The translations under genes and the position numbers were made by a program. Under the pieces are notes generated by a model, which was given only the letters and a program-made list of their open reading frames with translations, was not told where the DNA came from and did not search any database. A DNA stretch of 64,000 nt. Source: Paraflavitalea pollutisoli. Lineage in GTDB: Bacteria > Bacteroidota > Bacteroidia > Chitinophagales > Chitinophagaceae. Position 1 is the first letter of the stretch, and each line of letters begins with the position of its first letter. Below are positions 8,235 through 17,900 of this stretch, piece after piece. The stretch spans positions 496,001 to 560,000 of the forward strand of contig NZ_JARKMX010000008.1 in the NCBI RefSeq assembly GCF_029360705.1, in the 5' to 3' direction.

Positions 8235-8356
8235 CAAAACAAAACAAGTGCTCCCGAAAGGGAGCATTTTTCATTTGGGAAGGTGGCAAGCTCGCTTGCC
8301 AGACCGGACAAATGTAAAATGCACGGCGCGTAGCGCCAGCACTTGTTTTGTTTTGA
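8235..8356. repeat. Perfect 18-bp inverted repeat around the terminator and first repeat unit
   Basis: CAAAACAAAACAAGTGCT (8235-8252) recurs as its exact reverse complement at 8339-8356. The arms enclose about 86 bp containing the terminator loop and most of repeat unit A. Either the region can fold into a long hairpin, or it marks an old inverted duplication of the sequence that follows the tRNA. Confidence 0.7.
8250..8272 (+). terminator. Intrinsic terminator of tRNA-Ser
   Basis: The stem GCTCCC-GAAA-GGGAGC (8250-8265), with a T-A pair added at its base and followed by ATTTTTC, is a clear rho-independent terminator starting 15 bases after the tRNA. Confidence 0.85.
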
Positions 8357-8501
8357 CGCCCCCACCCAGGATCGCCGCAGGCAATCCCAAGCGGTCTGGC
8401 AAGCTCGCTTGCTGGCGCGAACCGCCATGAAAAATAACGCGCACAGCGCGGCACCATTACTTGATTCAAGCCTCCCACCCGGGATCGCCGCAGGCAATCC
8501 C
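8285..8501. repeat. Two diverged tandem copies of a 104-bp intergenic repeat
   Basis: Unit A (8285-8388) and unit B (8398-8501) are both 104 bp. Both begin GGCAAGCTCGCTTGC, a hairpin, and end GGATCGCCGCAGGCAATCCC; the middles are diverged but keep GC-rich palindromic pieces. The 9-bp spacer is AAGCGGTCT. The layout resembles REP/MITE-like intergenic repeats. No protein coding is supported, though several spurious frames cross it. Confidence 0.65.
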
Positions 8502-8816
8502 TTTCTCTCCCCCACCTCTACTACCTGTAGAGGACGATGTTACCAACCGCATAACAGGAGACCTTTCAGGTATTGTTAGCACGCAGCCAGGCATGTTCCA
8601 TCGACAACGATTTGCCTGGCGATGCCTCCTCCTAAAAGCGGGCGATCGTTCTGACATGATGCTGGTCATGCGGGACAAAAAAATTGAGACAAATAGCACA
8701 ACGGTTGTTAGTAGAGTTTTGTCGGGAACTTCCTAGATTAGATGAGGGTTACTAATAGTTACCATTTTCAGCATATCCATTTTATTAATCTTCCTGTCAA
8801 GGTATAACCACTCATT
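8502..8816. other. 315-bp stretch without a supported gene
   Basis: A reading frame through 8461-8736 runs into the repeat upstream, has no recognisable similarity and no plausible start of its own, so it is not called. The end is AT-rich and probably holds the promoter of the esterase-like gene at 8817, but no clear TAnnTTTG box is seen. 8496-8510 nearly copies the tRNA-Ser 3' end. Confidence 0.4.
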
Positions 8817-9764
8817 ATGACTCCATTTTTAACTGCATGTGTTAAGCCATCCATTGTAGCGTGTACGCTATTCATTTTATCTGCAGCCGTTCAGGCACAA
8901 GACGGTACTATTTACCCTTTGGCAACTCCTTCAGAGCCCAATGCCATTCGGCTCGGCACTGGAGGTGTGGATAATCAGCCAGCCTCCGAATCCTGGTTTC
9001 GCCAGTGGGGCGATCCGATGGCGCGCAATATTACGGTAGCGACACTGACCCCCTTTTTGCCTAAACCTGGAACGGGAAATGGCGCTGCGGTGATCGTTGC
9101 ACCCGGCGGCGGCTATCGATGGCTGTCATTGGGCAATGAAGGTTGGGAAGTGGCGCAGGCATTGGCAGACAAGGGCATTGCCGCCTTTGTGCTGAAATAC
9201 AGGCTTTTCCCTACGCCACCGGCGCTCGATGATTTCAAAGCCTGGATGAATAGACCCCGCACGGCTGCTCCAGCATCATCCGATACCTCAAAAAAAGAAA
9301 CAACGCCCGCTCCGATGCAAATGGATCTGTCTAATCAGTTAGCAGACGCAGAGGCTGCGTACGCAATGATCCTGAAGCGTTCTAAAGAATGGGGCGTAGA
9401 TACCAGCAGAATTGGCATGATAGGTTTTTCAGCCGGAGCTGGCCTTACGATGCATTCAACACTTCATTCAAAGACAATGAAACTGGCTTTCATCGGACCA
9501 ATTTATGGAGGAATGGGTCCGGTAGAGGTGCCCAAAAATGCTCCTCCAATGTTCAATGTTATTGCTTCCGACGACTTTCTTTTTGGGGGCCAAACAGGTT
9601 TGATACAATCCTGGTTCAAAGCGGGCAGACCGGTTGAATTTCACCTTTACCAGAATGGTGGTCATGGTTTTGGCCTTGGGAATCCCAACAAAACGAGTAA
9701 CCGCTGGTTTGATGCTTTCATGTATTGGCTCGAGGTCAACCGTTTTCTAAAAAAGTCCAGCTAA
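8817..9764 (+). CDS. Secreted alpha/beta-hydrolase (esterase/acetylxylan-esterase-like)
   Basis: A 315-residue exported hydrolase. The signal peptide runs to about residue 28 (AAVQAQ). The oxyanion region is VAPGGGYRWLS, the nucleophile elbow is G-F-S205-A-G, and the likely acid and base are in ASDDFL and NGGHGFGLG. This arrangement fits the BD-FAE/acetyl-esterase-lipase group often annotated 'endo-1,4-beta-xylanase B-like' in Bacteroidota. It probably removes ester groups from plant polysaccharides in the periplasm or outside; the substrate is inferred. It stands alone, with long intergenic stretches on both sides. Confidence 0.85.
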   Translation: MTPFLTACVKPSIVACTLFILSAAVQAQDGTIYPLATPSEPNAIRLGTGGVDNQPASESWFRQWGDPMARNITVATLTPFLPKPGTGNGAAVIVAPGGGYRWLSLGNEGWEVAQALADKGIAAFVLKYRLFPTPPALDDFKAWMNRPRTAAPASSDTSKKETTPAPMQMDLSNQLADAEAAYAMILKRSKEWGVDTSRIGMIGFSAGAGLTMHSTLHSKTMKLAFIGPIYGGMGPVEVPKNAPPMFNVIASDDFLFGGQTGLIQSWFKAGRPVEFHLYQNGGHGFGLGNPNKTSNRWFDAFMYWLEVNRFLKKSS

Positions 9765-10076
9765 TGTTATCCTATCAGCGTACCTGGCCGCATGTGCGCT
9801 CACTGATCATCCATTTGGCCATAACAACTCAGTTATTTAGGTATCACCTCATTGCTTGGGGCATCTAATGATCTGTAGTAACAATTGCATGGTAGACAGT
9901 AATTATAACCAGTTTGTCATATGATAAGATTTGCTCCTAAAATAGGGTTGACGGTCCCGAGGCCTCCATCCAACCAATCACGTGTTTAATAGCTTCTCTC
10001 ATTAGTCTGATAGATACCGCTAAAGGATGGTGGCACAATTTTTTATTCATACATGAGATCAGTAATTATCATAAAT
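9765..10076. other. 312-bp intergenic stretch, nothing recognised
   Basis: An AT-richer region between two same-strand genes. No open frame, RNA structure or strong hairpin terminator is seen. It probably contains the promoter of the downstream peptidase gene. Confidence 0.4.
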
Positions 10077-10943
10077 ATGAAATGGATCGGTAAACGGGAA
10101 AGCTCTAATGTCGAGGACCGCCGTAGCTCTACAGGCGGACGTATTGCCGTCGGGGGAGGCCTGGCAGGCGTTATCATTTACCTGCTTTATATGTTTTTGG
10201 GTGGCGGTAACGCTGATCCCTCGCAAGGAGGGGACCAACCATTGCCCGGCCAACCTGGGCAAGTGACCGAATTGACGCCTGACCAACAGGCCGCTGATAA
10301 TGAGCGGGCAAAGTTCGTGAAGGTGGTATTAGCGGAAACAGAAGACGTATGGAACAAGTTATTCCAACAGCAAGGGCTAAAATATGAAGAGCCGGTATTG
10401 GTCTTGTATCGTGACGAGGTAGAATCTGCCTGCGGATTTGCCAGTGCAGCTTCCGGACCATTCTATTGCCCCGGCGATTCGAAATTGTATATTGACCTGT
10501 CATTTTATGAAGAGCTACAAAACAGGTTGAACGCGCCGGGAGACTTCCCAATGGCCTATGTGGTGGCTCATGAGATCGGGCATCACATTCAAAAGTTACA
10601 TGGAACAGCCGACAAGGTAAACCGGCTCCGTCAGCGCCTCAGTGAAGCCGAATACAACCGCTATTCAGTGATGATGGAATTGCAGGCGGATTTTTTAGCC
10701 GGGGTTTGGGCACATCATGCTCAAAAGACAAAGGGTATTTTAGACCCGGATGATATTGAAGAAGCTTTAACAGCAGCGAATGCTATTGGTGATGACAGGT
10801 TGCAAAAACAGGCAACTGGCCGGGTGGTGCCGGATGCTTTCACGCATGGTACTTCACAACAAAGGATGTATTGGTTTAAAAAAGGCTATGAAACGGGCGA
10901 CCTCAAACAGGGAGATACGTTTAATGACCCTTCGTTGAATTAA
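10077..10943 (+). CDS. ypfJ: YpfJ/KPN_02809-family neutral zinc metallopeptidase
   Basis: A 288-residue protein beginning MKWIGKRESSNVEDRRSS, the diagnostic N-terminus of the YpfJ family ('M+W.GRRES.NVEDRR'). One membrane helix follows near 27-40 (GLAGVIIYLLYMFLGGG), then a linker and the peptidase domain. The zinc motif is H165-E-I-G-H169-H, with a downstream ELQADFLAGVWAHHA that supplies the third ligand. ATG 10077 is chosen because the family N-terminus starts there; the longer frame to 10053 adds no conserved residues. Physiological substrate unknown. Confidence 0.93.
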   Translation: MKWIGKRESSNVEDRRSSTGGRIAVGGGLAGVIIYLLYMFLGGGNADPSQGGDQPLPGQPGQVTELTPDQQAADNERAKFVKVVLAETEDVWNKLFQQQGLKYEEPVLVLYRDEVESACGFASAASGPFYCPGDSKLYIDLSFYEELQNRLNAPGDFPMAYVVAHEIGHHIQKLHGTADKVNRLRQRLSEAEYNRYSVMMELQADFLAGVWAHHAQKTKGILDPDDIEEALTAANAIGDDRLQKQATGRVVPDAFTHGTSQQRMYWFKKGYETGDLKQGDTFNDPSLN

Positions 10944-11071
10944 TAGCCATCGTCATGTCCGGTGGGAACCTGCCAAGTAAGTAATCTCCAGCATCAAATG
11001 GGGCGCTCAGGCCTTGTCAATTTTATCTTTATTTTAGTATGTGCTGGCTTCAATTTTGATTGGAGAGTAGT

Positions 11072-12223
11072 ATGAAAAGTTTCCTTTTATTACCACTTAT
11101 CGCCTTGCTGCTGTCGGCGTCTGCTCAGGCGCAGCAGCCCACAGGCCGATTAGCTATAAAACTCGACAAAAACATCCTCAAACCCGGCGATTCATTACAG
11201 GTGACAGTGGATTACGAAGCCGGCGGTGGTCAACAACTGCACCAATCCCTCGCAACACTGGAACTGGTGATTGAAAACGAAGCGGGACGGCGTACCCGCC
11301 TCCGCTGGCCGGTGATCGATGGTCGGGCTTCCGGTACCATATTCTTAGCCGATTCAATGACCCTCGGTAAATACACCTTGCTGGCTGGCTTGCAGCAACG
11401 ATTTTTCGAAGTGATTGGCCAGGTAAAAAACGCCAGCAACCTGGGAAGTATACAAGCGATGCTGCTCACCAAAACCGGCGATTGGGACGAGCAAAAAGTG
11501 ACGGTGGCGCCGGACGGCACCTTCGCTATCCGTAACTGGCTGTTTGAAGACAATGCCTTGCTGGCTTTCAGTCGAACCAAAGACAATAACCAGTTGCTGG
11601 ATATCAGCATCAGTAGTCAACTTGATTCCACCTATGACCCGCTGGCCGTTGGAGGCAGGACCTTTTACATAGGCAATCCGCCGGCAGCAGTGCGGCCAGG
11701 CCTGAACAAGCCTGTAGAAACCACGGAAGCGCTTTTTGCAGATCGCGGTACGATGCTCCCGGCAGTCATCGTCAGAAGAACCGCCAAGACCCGGTCACAG
11801 CAATTTAATGAAGAACATGTCAGCGGCCTGTTCCGGTCGGGAGACGAGCGATTGATCGCTATCATGGATGATCCCAGCGCGATTGGCTTTAACAATGTTT
11901 TTAACTACCTGCAAGGCAGGGTGGCTGGCCTGCAAATTGCACCAACAGGTGCCCCATCCTGGCGTGGCGGCCCGGTCATCTTCTTTCTGGATGAGGTAAG
12001 GGTGTCTGCTCAACAAATAGCCAATATACCCATGCCAGACATTGCCATTGTGAAAGCTTATCCCCCGCCCTTTTTCGGCGCTCCTGGCGGTGGCGCTGGG
12101 ATTGCTGTTTATACCCGTAGGGGTGGCGAAGCTAATAATCTACCCGCCAACAGGCAGGTGTTTAAAATACGAGGCTATACGCCAGCTGCCATAGCGTTGG
12201 ACATGAATAAGCTCAGGTTGTAA
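11072..12223 (+). CDS. Secreted plug-domain protein
   Basis: A 383-residue protein with signal peptide MKSFLLLPLIALLLSASAQAQ. Residues about 25-120 form an Ig/MG-like beta domain (LKPGDSLQVTVDYEAGG). The C-terminal region contains GFNNVFNYLQGRVAGLQI, then FFLDEVRV, then IAIVKAYPPPFFGAPGGGAGIAVYTRRG, which is the core of a TonB-receptor plug. No barrel follows. Such plug-only proteins are common in Bacteroidota and usually have no assigned role; they may help TonB-receptor processes or be MG2-like surface proteins. It is monocistronic. Confidence 0.65.
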   Translation: MKSFLLLPLIALLLSASAQAQQPTGRLAIKLDKNILKPGDSLQVTVDYEAGGGQQLHQSLATLELVIENEAGRRTRLRWPVIDGRASGTIFLADSMTLGKYTLLAGLQQRFFEVIGQVKNASNLGSIQAMLLTKTGDWDEQKVTVAPDGTFAIRNWLFEDNALLAFSRTKDNNQLLDISISSQLDSTYDPLAVGGRTFYIGNPPAAVRPGLNKPVETTEALFADRGTMLPAVIVRRTAKTRSQQFNEEHVSGLFRSGDERLIAIMDDPSAIGFNNVFNYLQGRVAGLQIAPTGAPSWRGGPVIFFLDEVRVSAQQIANIPMPDIAIVKAYPPPFFGAPGGGAGIAVYTRRGGEANNLPANRQVFKIRGYTPAAIALDMNKLRL

Positions 12224-12364
12224 TCATGCACTCCATCCGGCAACGAACCCCATTCACTGGAAAAAACTGACCATTCGTTCACAGAAACTTCCTGCCGGGC
12301 CCTGGCAGGCATACATTGCAGCAATAAAAACCGTCTCCGGGAGTTTACATACGCAATCTTTACT

Positions 12365-13507
12365 ATGAGCACACCTGTTCAACGCCTTAAAGTGGGTGAA
12401 GGAAAAATCAGCGGCTATTCGTCGATCTTCCTGGGATTATTGTCCCTGATCGGCGTCATCTGTTTTAAATACCCCGAATGGCTCACCACGCCGCAGTTCC
12501 GGGAAGTATATACAGGTGAGTCGATGAAGATCGTGCTGACGTCGACCATCATTGCCTCTTTTCTGTTTGCGCTGGTTAGCTTTATGCTCAGCAAACAAAA
12601 GAAATGGGCTTTGACGGGCTTGTTGATCTGCACCCTGGCCATCGTATTCGGTGGGTTGACCGTGCAGGGCCGGTCCGTGGAGAAGACCAGCTGGTCCCTC
12701 GGTGTCGATTGGTTATTACTCGACCTCCTGCTGATGGCCGTGATCTTCGTGCCCATTGAAATAGTGTTCCCCAAAAACAAGCAACAAAGCAAGTTTCACG
12801 AAGAATGGAGAACCGACCTGCTGTACTTTGTCATCAGTCACCTGTTTATCCAGTTTTTTGGTGTGATCACCCAAAAGCCCGCCAAGCTGTTCTTTGGCTG
12901 GATCGGATTGTCGGAATTGCAGCTTTGGGTGCAGCAACTTCCCTACCTGATCGAGTTGTTCTTCGCTTTCCTCATTACCGACCTGTTTCAATACGCCGCT
13001 CACCGTTTTTTCCATTCCCACACCTACCTGTGGCGCTTCCATTCGGTGCACCATTCCACCAAAAACATGGATTGGCTGGCCGGATCGAGGACCCACTTCG
13101 TCGATATCTTCGTTACCCGCTCCATGACCTTTATTCCCCTGTATGTATTTGGCTTTTCGGAGATCACCTTCAATACCTACATCATTTTTATGGCGATCCA
13201 TGCGGTACTGATCCATGCCAACACCCGTATCAATTTCGGGTTCCTGAAATACATCTTTGCAACACCTCAATACCACCACTGGCACCACTGCGAAGACCCG
13301 AAATACTACGGGAAGAACTTTGCCACGATATTCCCCTTTATCGATAAGATCTTCGGCACCTACTACCTGCCCGGCGATGTATGGCCAGAAGGCACGGGAC
13401 TGCGGGAAACCCATTTCCCCAAAGGCTATGTGAACCAGCTGGTGTACCCTTTCACCAAAAGCCCTTTTGACGAAAACCTGGATATGGAGAACGAAACCAA
13501 GCGTTAA
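12365..13507 (+). CDS. Sterol desaturase / fatty acid hydroxylase family membrane protein
   Basis: A 380-residue multi-pass membrane protein. An N-terminal extension with about four helices precedes the hydroxylase domain. The di-iron histidine boxes are visible: HRFFHSH, HSVHHS and YHHWHH, in the order expected of the superfamily. Members hydroxylate or desaturate lipids using O2. The extra N-terminal membrane block (residues about 15-140) resembles the arrangement in many Chitinophagaceae homologues. Substrate unknown. The following monooxygenase gene is 80 bp away on the same strand. Confidence 0.9.
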   Translation: MSTPVQRLKVGEGKISGYSSIFLGLLSLIGVICFKYPEWLTTPQFREVYTGESMKIVLTSTIIASFLFALVSFMLSKQKKWALTGLLICTLAIVFGGLTVQGRSVEKTSWSLGVDWLLLDLLLMAVIFVPIEIVFPKNKQQSKFHEEWRTDLLYFVISHLFIQFFGVITQKPAKLFFGWIGLSELQLWVQQLPYLIELFFAFLITDLFQYAAHRFFHSHTYLWRFHSVHHSTKNMDWLAGSRTHFVDIFVTRSMTFIPLYVFGFSEITFNTYIIFMAIHAVLIHANTRINFGFLKYIFATPQYHHWHHCEDPKYYGKNFATIFPFIDKIFGTYYLPGDVWPEGTGLRETHFPKGYVNQLVYPFTKSPFDENLDMENETKR

Positions 13508-13586
13508 CCAGCTCTAACAAGGGTAAATTGACCCCATAAACTTTTACGTCTGGCGTTTGTTTATATTGGCAGACGAAAAGAAACTC

Positions 13587-14609
13587 ATGAAGAAAATAGG
13601 TTTTTTATCATTCGGACATTGGTCCAATCATCCGGCCTACCAGGCCCGCACAGCCAGCGATACCTTGCTCCAGTCTATTGACCTGGCCGTTGCTGCGGAG
13701 GCTATCGGATTGGATGGTGCTTACTTCCGGGTACACCATTTTGCCGCCCAGTTGGCCTCTCCCTTTCCTTTACTGTCTGCCATTGGTGCCAAAACCAACA
13801 GCATCGAGATCGGAACCGGTGTCATCGACATGCGGTATGAAAATCCACTCTATATGGTGGAAGATGCCGGTGCAGCCGACCTGATTTCCCGTGGACGATT
13901 ACAGCTGGGCATCAGCCGTGGGTCGCCCGAACAGGTCATTGAAGGATGGCGTTACTTTGGATACGAACCGGCTGCCGGTGAAACCGACGCCGATATGGGA
14001 CGAAAGAAAGCCCTGCAGTTTTTAGATAAGTTAAAAGGCGTAGGTTTTGCACTGCCCAACCCCTACCCGATGTTTCCCAATCCGCCGGGCCTGTTGCGCC
14101 TGGAGCCCTATTCCGAAGGGCTGCGGGAACGTATCTGGTGGGGCGCTGCCACCAATGCTACCGCTATCTGGGCAGCTGAAAATGGCATGCACCTGCAAAG
14201 CTCCACCCTGAAGTTTGACGAAAGCGGCAAGCCCTTCCACATACAACAGGCAGAACAGATCAGGCTGTACAAAGAGGCCTGGAAAAAAGCCGGACATACC
14301 CGCGAGCCGAGGGTATCGGTAAGCCGCTCTATTTTCGCGCTGATGAATGACCAGGACAGGCTGTACTTTGGCCGCGATGCCAGGAGTACGGATAAGTTTG
14401 GCATGATCGAGGCCGACACACGCGCCGTTTTTGGAAGAAGTTATGCCGGCGAACCGGATCAACTCATCAAAGAGCTGGCCCAGGATGAAGCCATCCAGGA
14501 AGCAGATACCCTTCTTTTGACGATCCCCAACACCCTGGGGGTTGACTATAATATTCACGTGCTGTCGTCGATCCTGGAGCATGTAGCACCCGGATTAGGC
14601 TGGCGATAA
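13587..14609 (+). CDS. LLM-class (luciferase-like) flavin-dependent oxidoreductase
   Basis: A 340-residue TIM-barrel flavoenzyme. Family hallmarks are the N-terminal FLSFGHW, AEAIGLDGAYFRVHHF, GAKTNSIEIGTGVIDMRYENP and ISRGRLQLGISRGSPE. Such enzymes use FMNH2 or F420 with O2; the cofactor and substrate cannot be told from sequence. ATG 13587 is chosen because the barrel's first strand begins there (MKKIGFLSFG); an upstream in-frame start at 13557 only adds residues of no conservation. A clear terminator follows. Confidence 0.88.
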   Translation: MKKIGFLSFGHWSNHPAYQARTASDTLLQSIDLAVAAEAIGLDGAYFRVHHFAAQLASPFPLLSAIGAKTNSIEIGTGVIDMRYENPLYMVEDAGAADLISRGRLQLGISRGSPEQVIEGWRYFGYEPAAGETDADMGRKKALQFLDKLKGVGFALPNPYPMFPNPPGLLRLEPYSEGLRERIWWGAATNATAIWAAENGMHLQSSTLKFDESGKPFHIQQAEQIRLYKEAWKKAGHTREPRVSVSRSIFALMNDQDRLYFGRDARSTDKFGMIEADTRAVFGRSYAGEPDQLIKELAQDEAIQEADTLLLTIPNTLGVDYNIHVLSSILEHVAPGLGWR

Positions 14610-14630
14610 TATTCACCCGTCACATCATAG

Positions 14631-14659
14631 AAAGCTCCCGATTCAGTCGGGGGCTTTTT
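14631..14659 (+). terminator. Intrinsic terminator after the LLM oxidoreductase
   Basis: An 11-bp stem, AAAGCTCCCGA against TCGGGGGCTTT with one G-T pair and a five-base loop, followed by TT. It is a good rho-independent terminator and separates this gene from the glycan locus. Confidence 0.8.
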
Positions 14660-14770
14660 GATGTGGGGTACGCAGTCTGGAGGCTGGGGCACGATCGTTA
14701 TCACCATCCGATATCTATCCAACCTAACCCAGCACGACACTTATTTTTATTATTATATACATCCACGTAT

Positions 14771-14830
14771 CGGGAACGTTCCCGTGGTTACGTAAACGTT
14801 TGCGTTAGGTAGTACGTAATCGATTGCGTA
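14771..14830. promoter_or_regulatory. Three LacI-family-like operator palindromes upstream of the glycan locus
   Basis: Three palindromes each have a central CG: CGGGAACGTTCCCG (14771-14784, perfect), ACGTAAACGTTTGCGT (14790-14805, one mismatch) and TACGTAATCGATTGCGTA (14813-14830, one mismatch). Their centres are 20 and 24 bp apart. A central CpG with AAC/GTT-type half sites is typical of LacI/GalR-family operators. They lie 158-217 bp upstream of the ATG of the GH74-like gene. No LacI-family gene is in the window. Identity of the binding protein is inferred. Confidence 0.6.
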
Positions 14831-14987
14831 AGTTTTACCAATGAAAAATTAACTGCCGTCGATACGATTTATGCCAATATTTTCTTGCATAAATATTACG
14901 CGTGTCCGATAAAAGAATACTAAGATTTGATGGTGGGTCTAAATAATTTTGAGAGCCAACAAAATTGCTGCCATAAACCTAATCATC

Positions 14988-17900
14988 ATGAAGAAGCAAC
15001 TACACGTATTGTTGCTCGCGATTGTTTGCCTCGCTGCCCTGTCGGTAGCGCATGGCCAGGCGTATACCTTAAATCAGGTACGCATCGGTGGATCGGGTGC
15101 CATCCCCTCTTTTGTAGCACACCCGAAAGTTCCCGACCTGTATTTCGTGACCACCGATGTAGGCTCTCCCTACCGGTGGAACAAAAATCTCCAGAAGTGG
15201 GAACCGATCATGTTGTTCAAGACCATTCCCGTTAACTACTGGCGCTGGGAGTACAACCAGCGTTGCGGTAGTATTGCCGTTGACCCCAACGACGCTACAG
15301 GAAATATCCTGTATGCGATCGTCGAACAGGGACCAGGAGCCAATCCGGGCCAGGGCAATCTTTACAAAGGGACTATTATGAAAAGCACCGACCGCGGTGA
15401 CTCCTGGACCGACCTGAACGTACCCATCACCTCCCACCCCAATGATCAAAAGACCTACGTGAACCGCGTACAGGTCGACCCGTACAATAGCAATATCGTA
15501 TGGGCAGTCTCCGATACGACAGGCGCTTTCCGCACGGAAGATGCAGGTGCCAACTGGACCAAGATGACCAGCGTATCCATGAACACCGAAAAGATCTGCA
15601 CTTTTATCGTGTATGATTCCAGCGCCGGCACAACCACTTTCAACGGAAAGACCGTCGCCAAAAGGATCTACCTGGGCCGGCCTTCCGGAGTCTTCGTTTC
15701 CAATGACGGCGGACAGAGCTTTACGCTGATGCCCAATAGTCCGGCCGGTTCTACGCGTGCTACCATCCATGCAGATGGCACGCTCTACATCGCTTCCAAT
15801 CACTGGCAGGTGAAAAAAGCCGTCTACAAGTACCGCAATGGTGTATGGCAGGATATCTCGCCCACCTTTATTCCCATCAGCGACAACAAGATCTTTGGGG
15901 GAGTCGCGGTAAATCCCAAAAACTCCAATGAGATTGTTGTCGGTACCTATGGTGGCTGGGCAACAGATGTTTATTTTGTTTCTACCACCGGCGGCAACAA
16001 CTACACGCAGGGTAATATGACCCGCGACAGGACGGAAGCGCCCCATTCAGCGAACGACATGGCGTCGTACAACTCGCCCGGCCACAGCACCTTTGGGTAT
16101 GTGTGGGATCCCTTCTACCCGACCCGGGTGTGGCTCACTGACCTGTTCGATGTGCTCCAGACCAACAATATCCTGAGTGCCCAGCAAGACTGGAAGATCC
16201 GAATCGTAGGTCTCGAAGAGATCATGATCACGGGCCCCATGGTTGCCCCTCCCAGCGGTAAGAACCTGTTGCTTAGTTCCACGGCAGACGTCGGGGGAGC
16301 TTCCCACCGCTCTTTGACCGAACCGCTGTGGTCAGGTGCTGTCAGTTACACCAGCCTTTTCTGGAACATTAACCAGGGGATGAACTCACAAGGTGTCGCT
16401 TACCAGCAAACCAACCCCAACTTTGTTGCCCGCATCGCTTCCGATGGTTGGGGGTATGACAATACAGCCACCCTTGATCGCTCGGGCTACTCCCTCGATG
16501 GTGGTGATACCTATACCCGCTTTCCTACTTCACCGGGCATGCGCGGCCGTGTGGCCGTAGCCGCTAATTCACAAACTATCCTGTGGCTCACGCAAAAAGA
16601 TAATACCGGCTCAGGTATCGGTAACGTGTGGCGCACTACCAACCTCGGCACTTCCTGGACCAAATCCACCGGAGCGCCTGCTGGCGTCCTGGCCGCTGGT
16701 AACCAATGGGTCATCCAGCCCGGCGTCAATCACCTGATCGCCGATAAGGTCGATGGTAATTTCTTTTATATCTGGGACCGTGGTAATTTTTACGTAAGCT
16801 CCGACAATGGCGTTTCGTTTACAAAAACCGCCGCCGAAGGACTCACCGCCAACAATGGCCATAATCCTTCTACCAACACTGCTTATGCCACGCACTCCAA
16901 CATCGAGGCGATGCCTGGCAGAACGGGTGATGTATACCTCGCTTTTTACAACGAACAGTATCCTGAGTTCAGCGCCTTGTACCATACCGTCGATACCGGT
17001 AAGACCTTTACCAAAGTAGGAGGTCCCAATTTCAAGCCGAAATGGATCGCTACGGCACTATCGGATACCACACCCAGTGCACACGCCGTATTGTATGTGA
17101 CCAGCGCTGCCTTTGCCATCAACAATGTACACTTCGGTGCCTTCCGGTCAGATGATACCGGCCGTACCTGGACCACCATCGTTGACCGGTTGCCTGGCAC
17201 ATCGCCTGGTATCGCTGCCGATAACCGGGGTACCTTTTTTACCGGCGCTGCCGGTAACGGTATCTGGTTTGGCAAACCGCAAGGTGGCCCGGTACAATCG
17301 GTCCAGATACTGAATACTGCTTCCGATACACTCGTACAAGGATTCACCATCCGGTTGACGGCGAAACTAACGCCCGCCTATCCTACCAATCCGGCCGTCA
17401 CCTGGAGCTCTTCCGATACAGCCGTGGCGAAAGTCGACGCTTACGGTAATGTAACAGCGGCTAGTCCCGGTACAACCACGATTACCCTCACTACTGTGGA
17501 TGGCGCCAAGACGGATACGCATCCCATCATCGTCATTCCACCTACCATATCTACAGGCATTATCATGGACAGCGTCGCCTATGGCACCCTGCAAACGCCG
17601 GTTCAATTGTTCATATCGCTGGCCCCGGCCAATACAACCAACAAAACACTCCTTTATAGTGTGGGCAATACGGCCATTGCTACTGTCACCAGCAATGGTG
17701 TGGTAACCGGAAAGCAGGTGGGCCTCACCACGCTGACGGTCACTGCTGCAGATGGCGGGGCTACACGGACCGTTCAGTTGAAAATATCCCTGATCGTAAC
17801 GGCTACGAATGCCGGTTCGGGCAGCGGCACTACCAACTATGGACAGTATATCGCAGAAGGTCCCAGTCAAACCGATAAACGCTGGCATGCTGGTTACACC

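Noticed and set aside
7736-8515. Long minus-strand open frames across the tRNA and repeats
   Set aside because: They cross the tRNA-Ser and the 104-bp repeats and contain no family motif; they are shadows.
8461-8736. Plus-strand frame of about 91 codons (8461-8736)
   Set aside because: It starts inside the repeat, has no recognisable domain and no start signal; left as unsupported.
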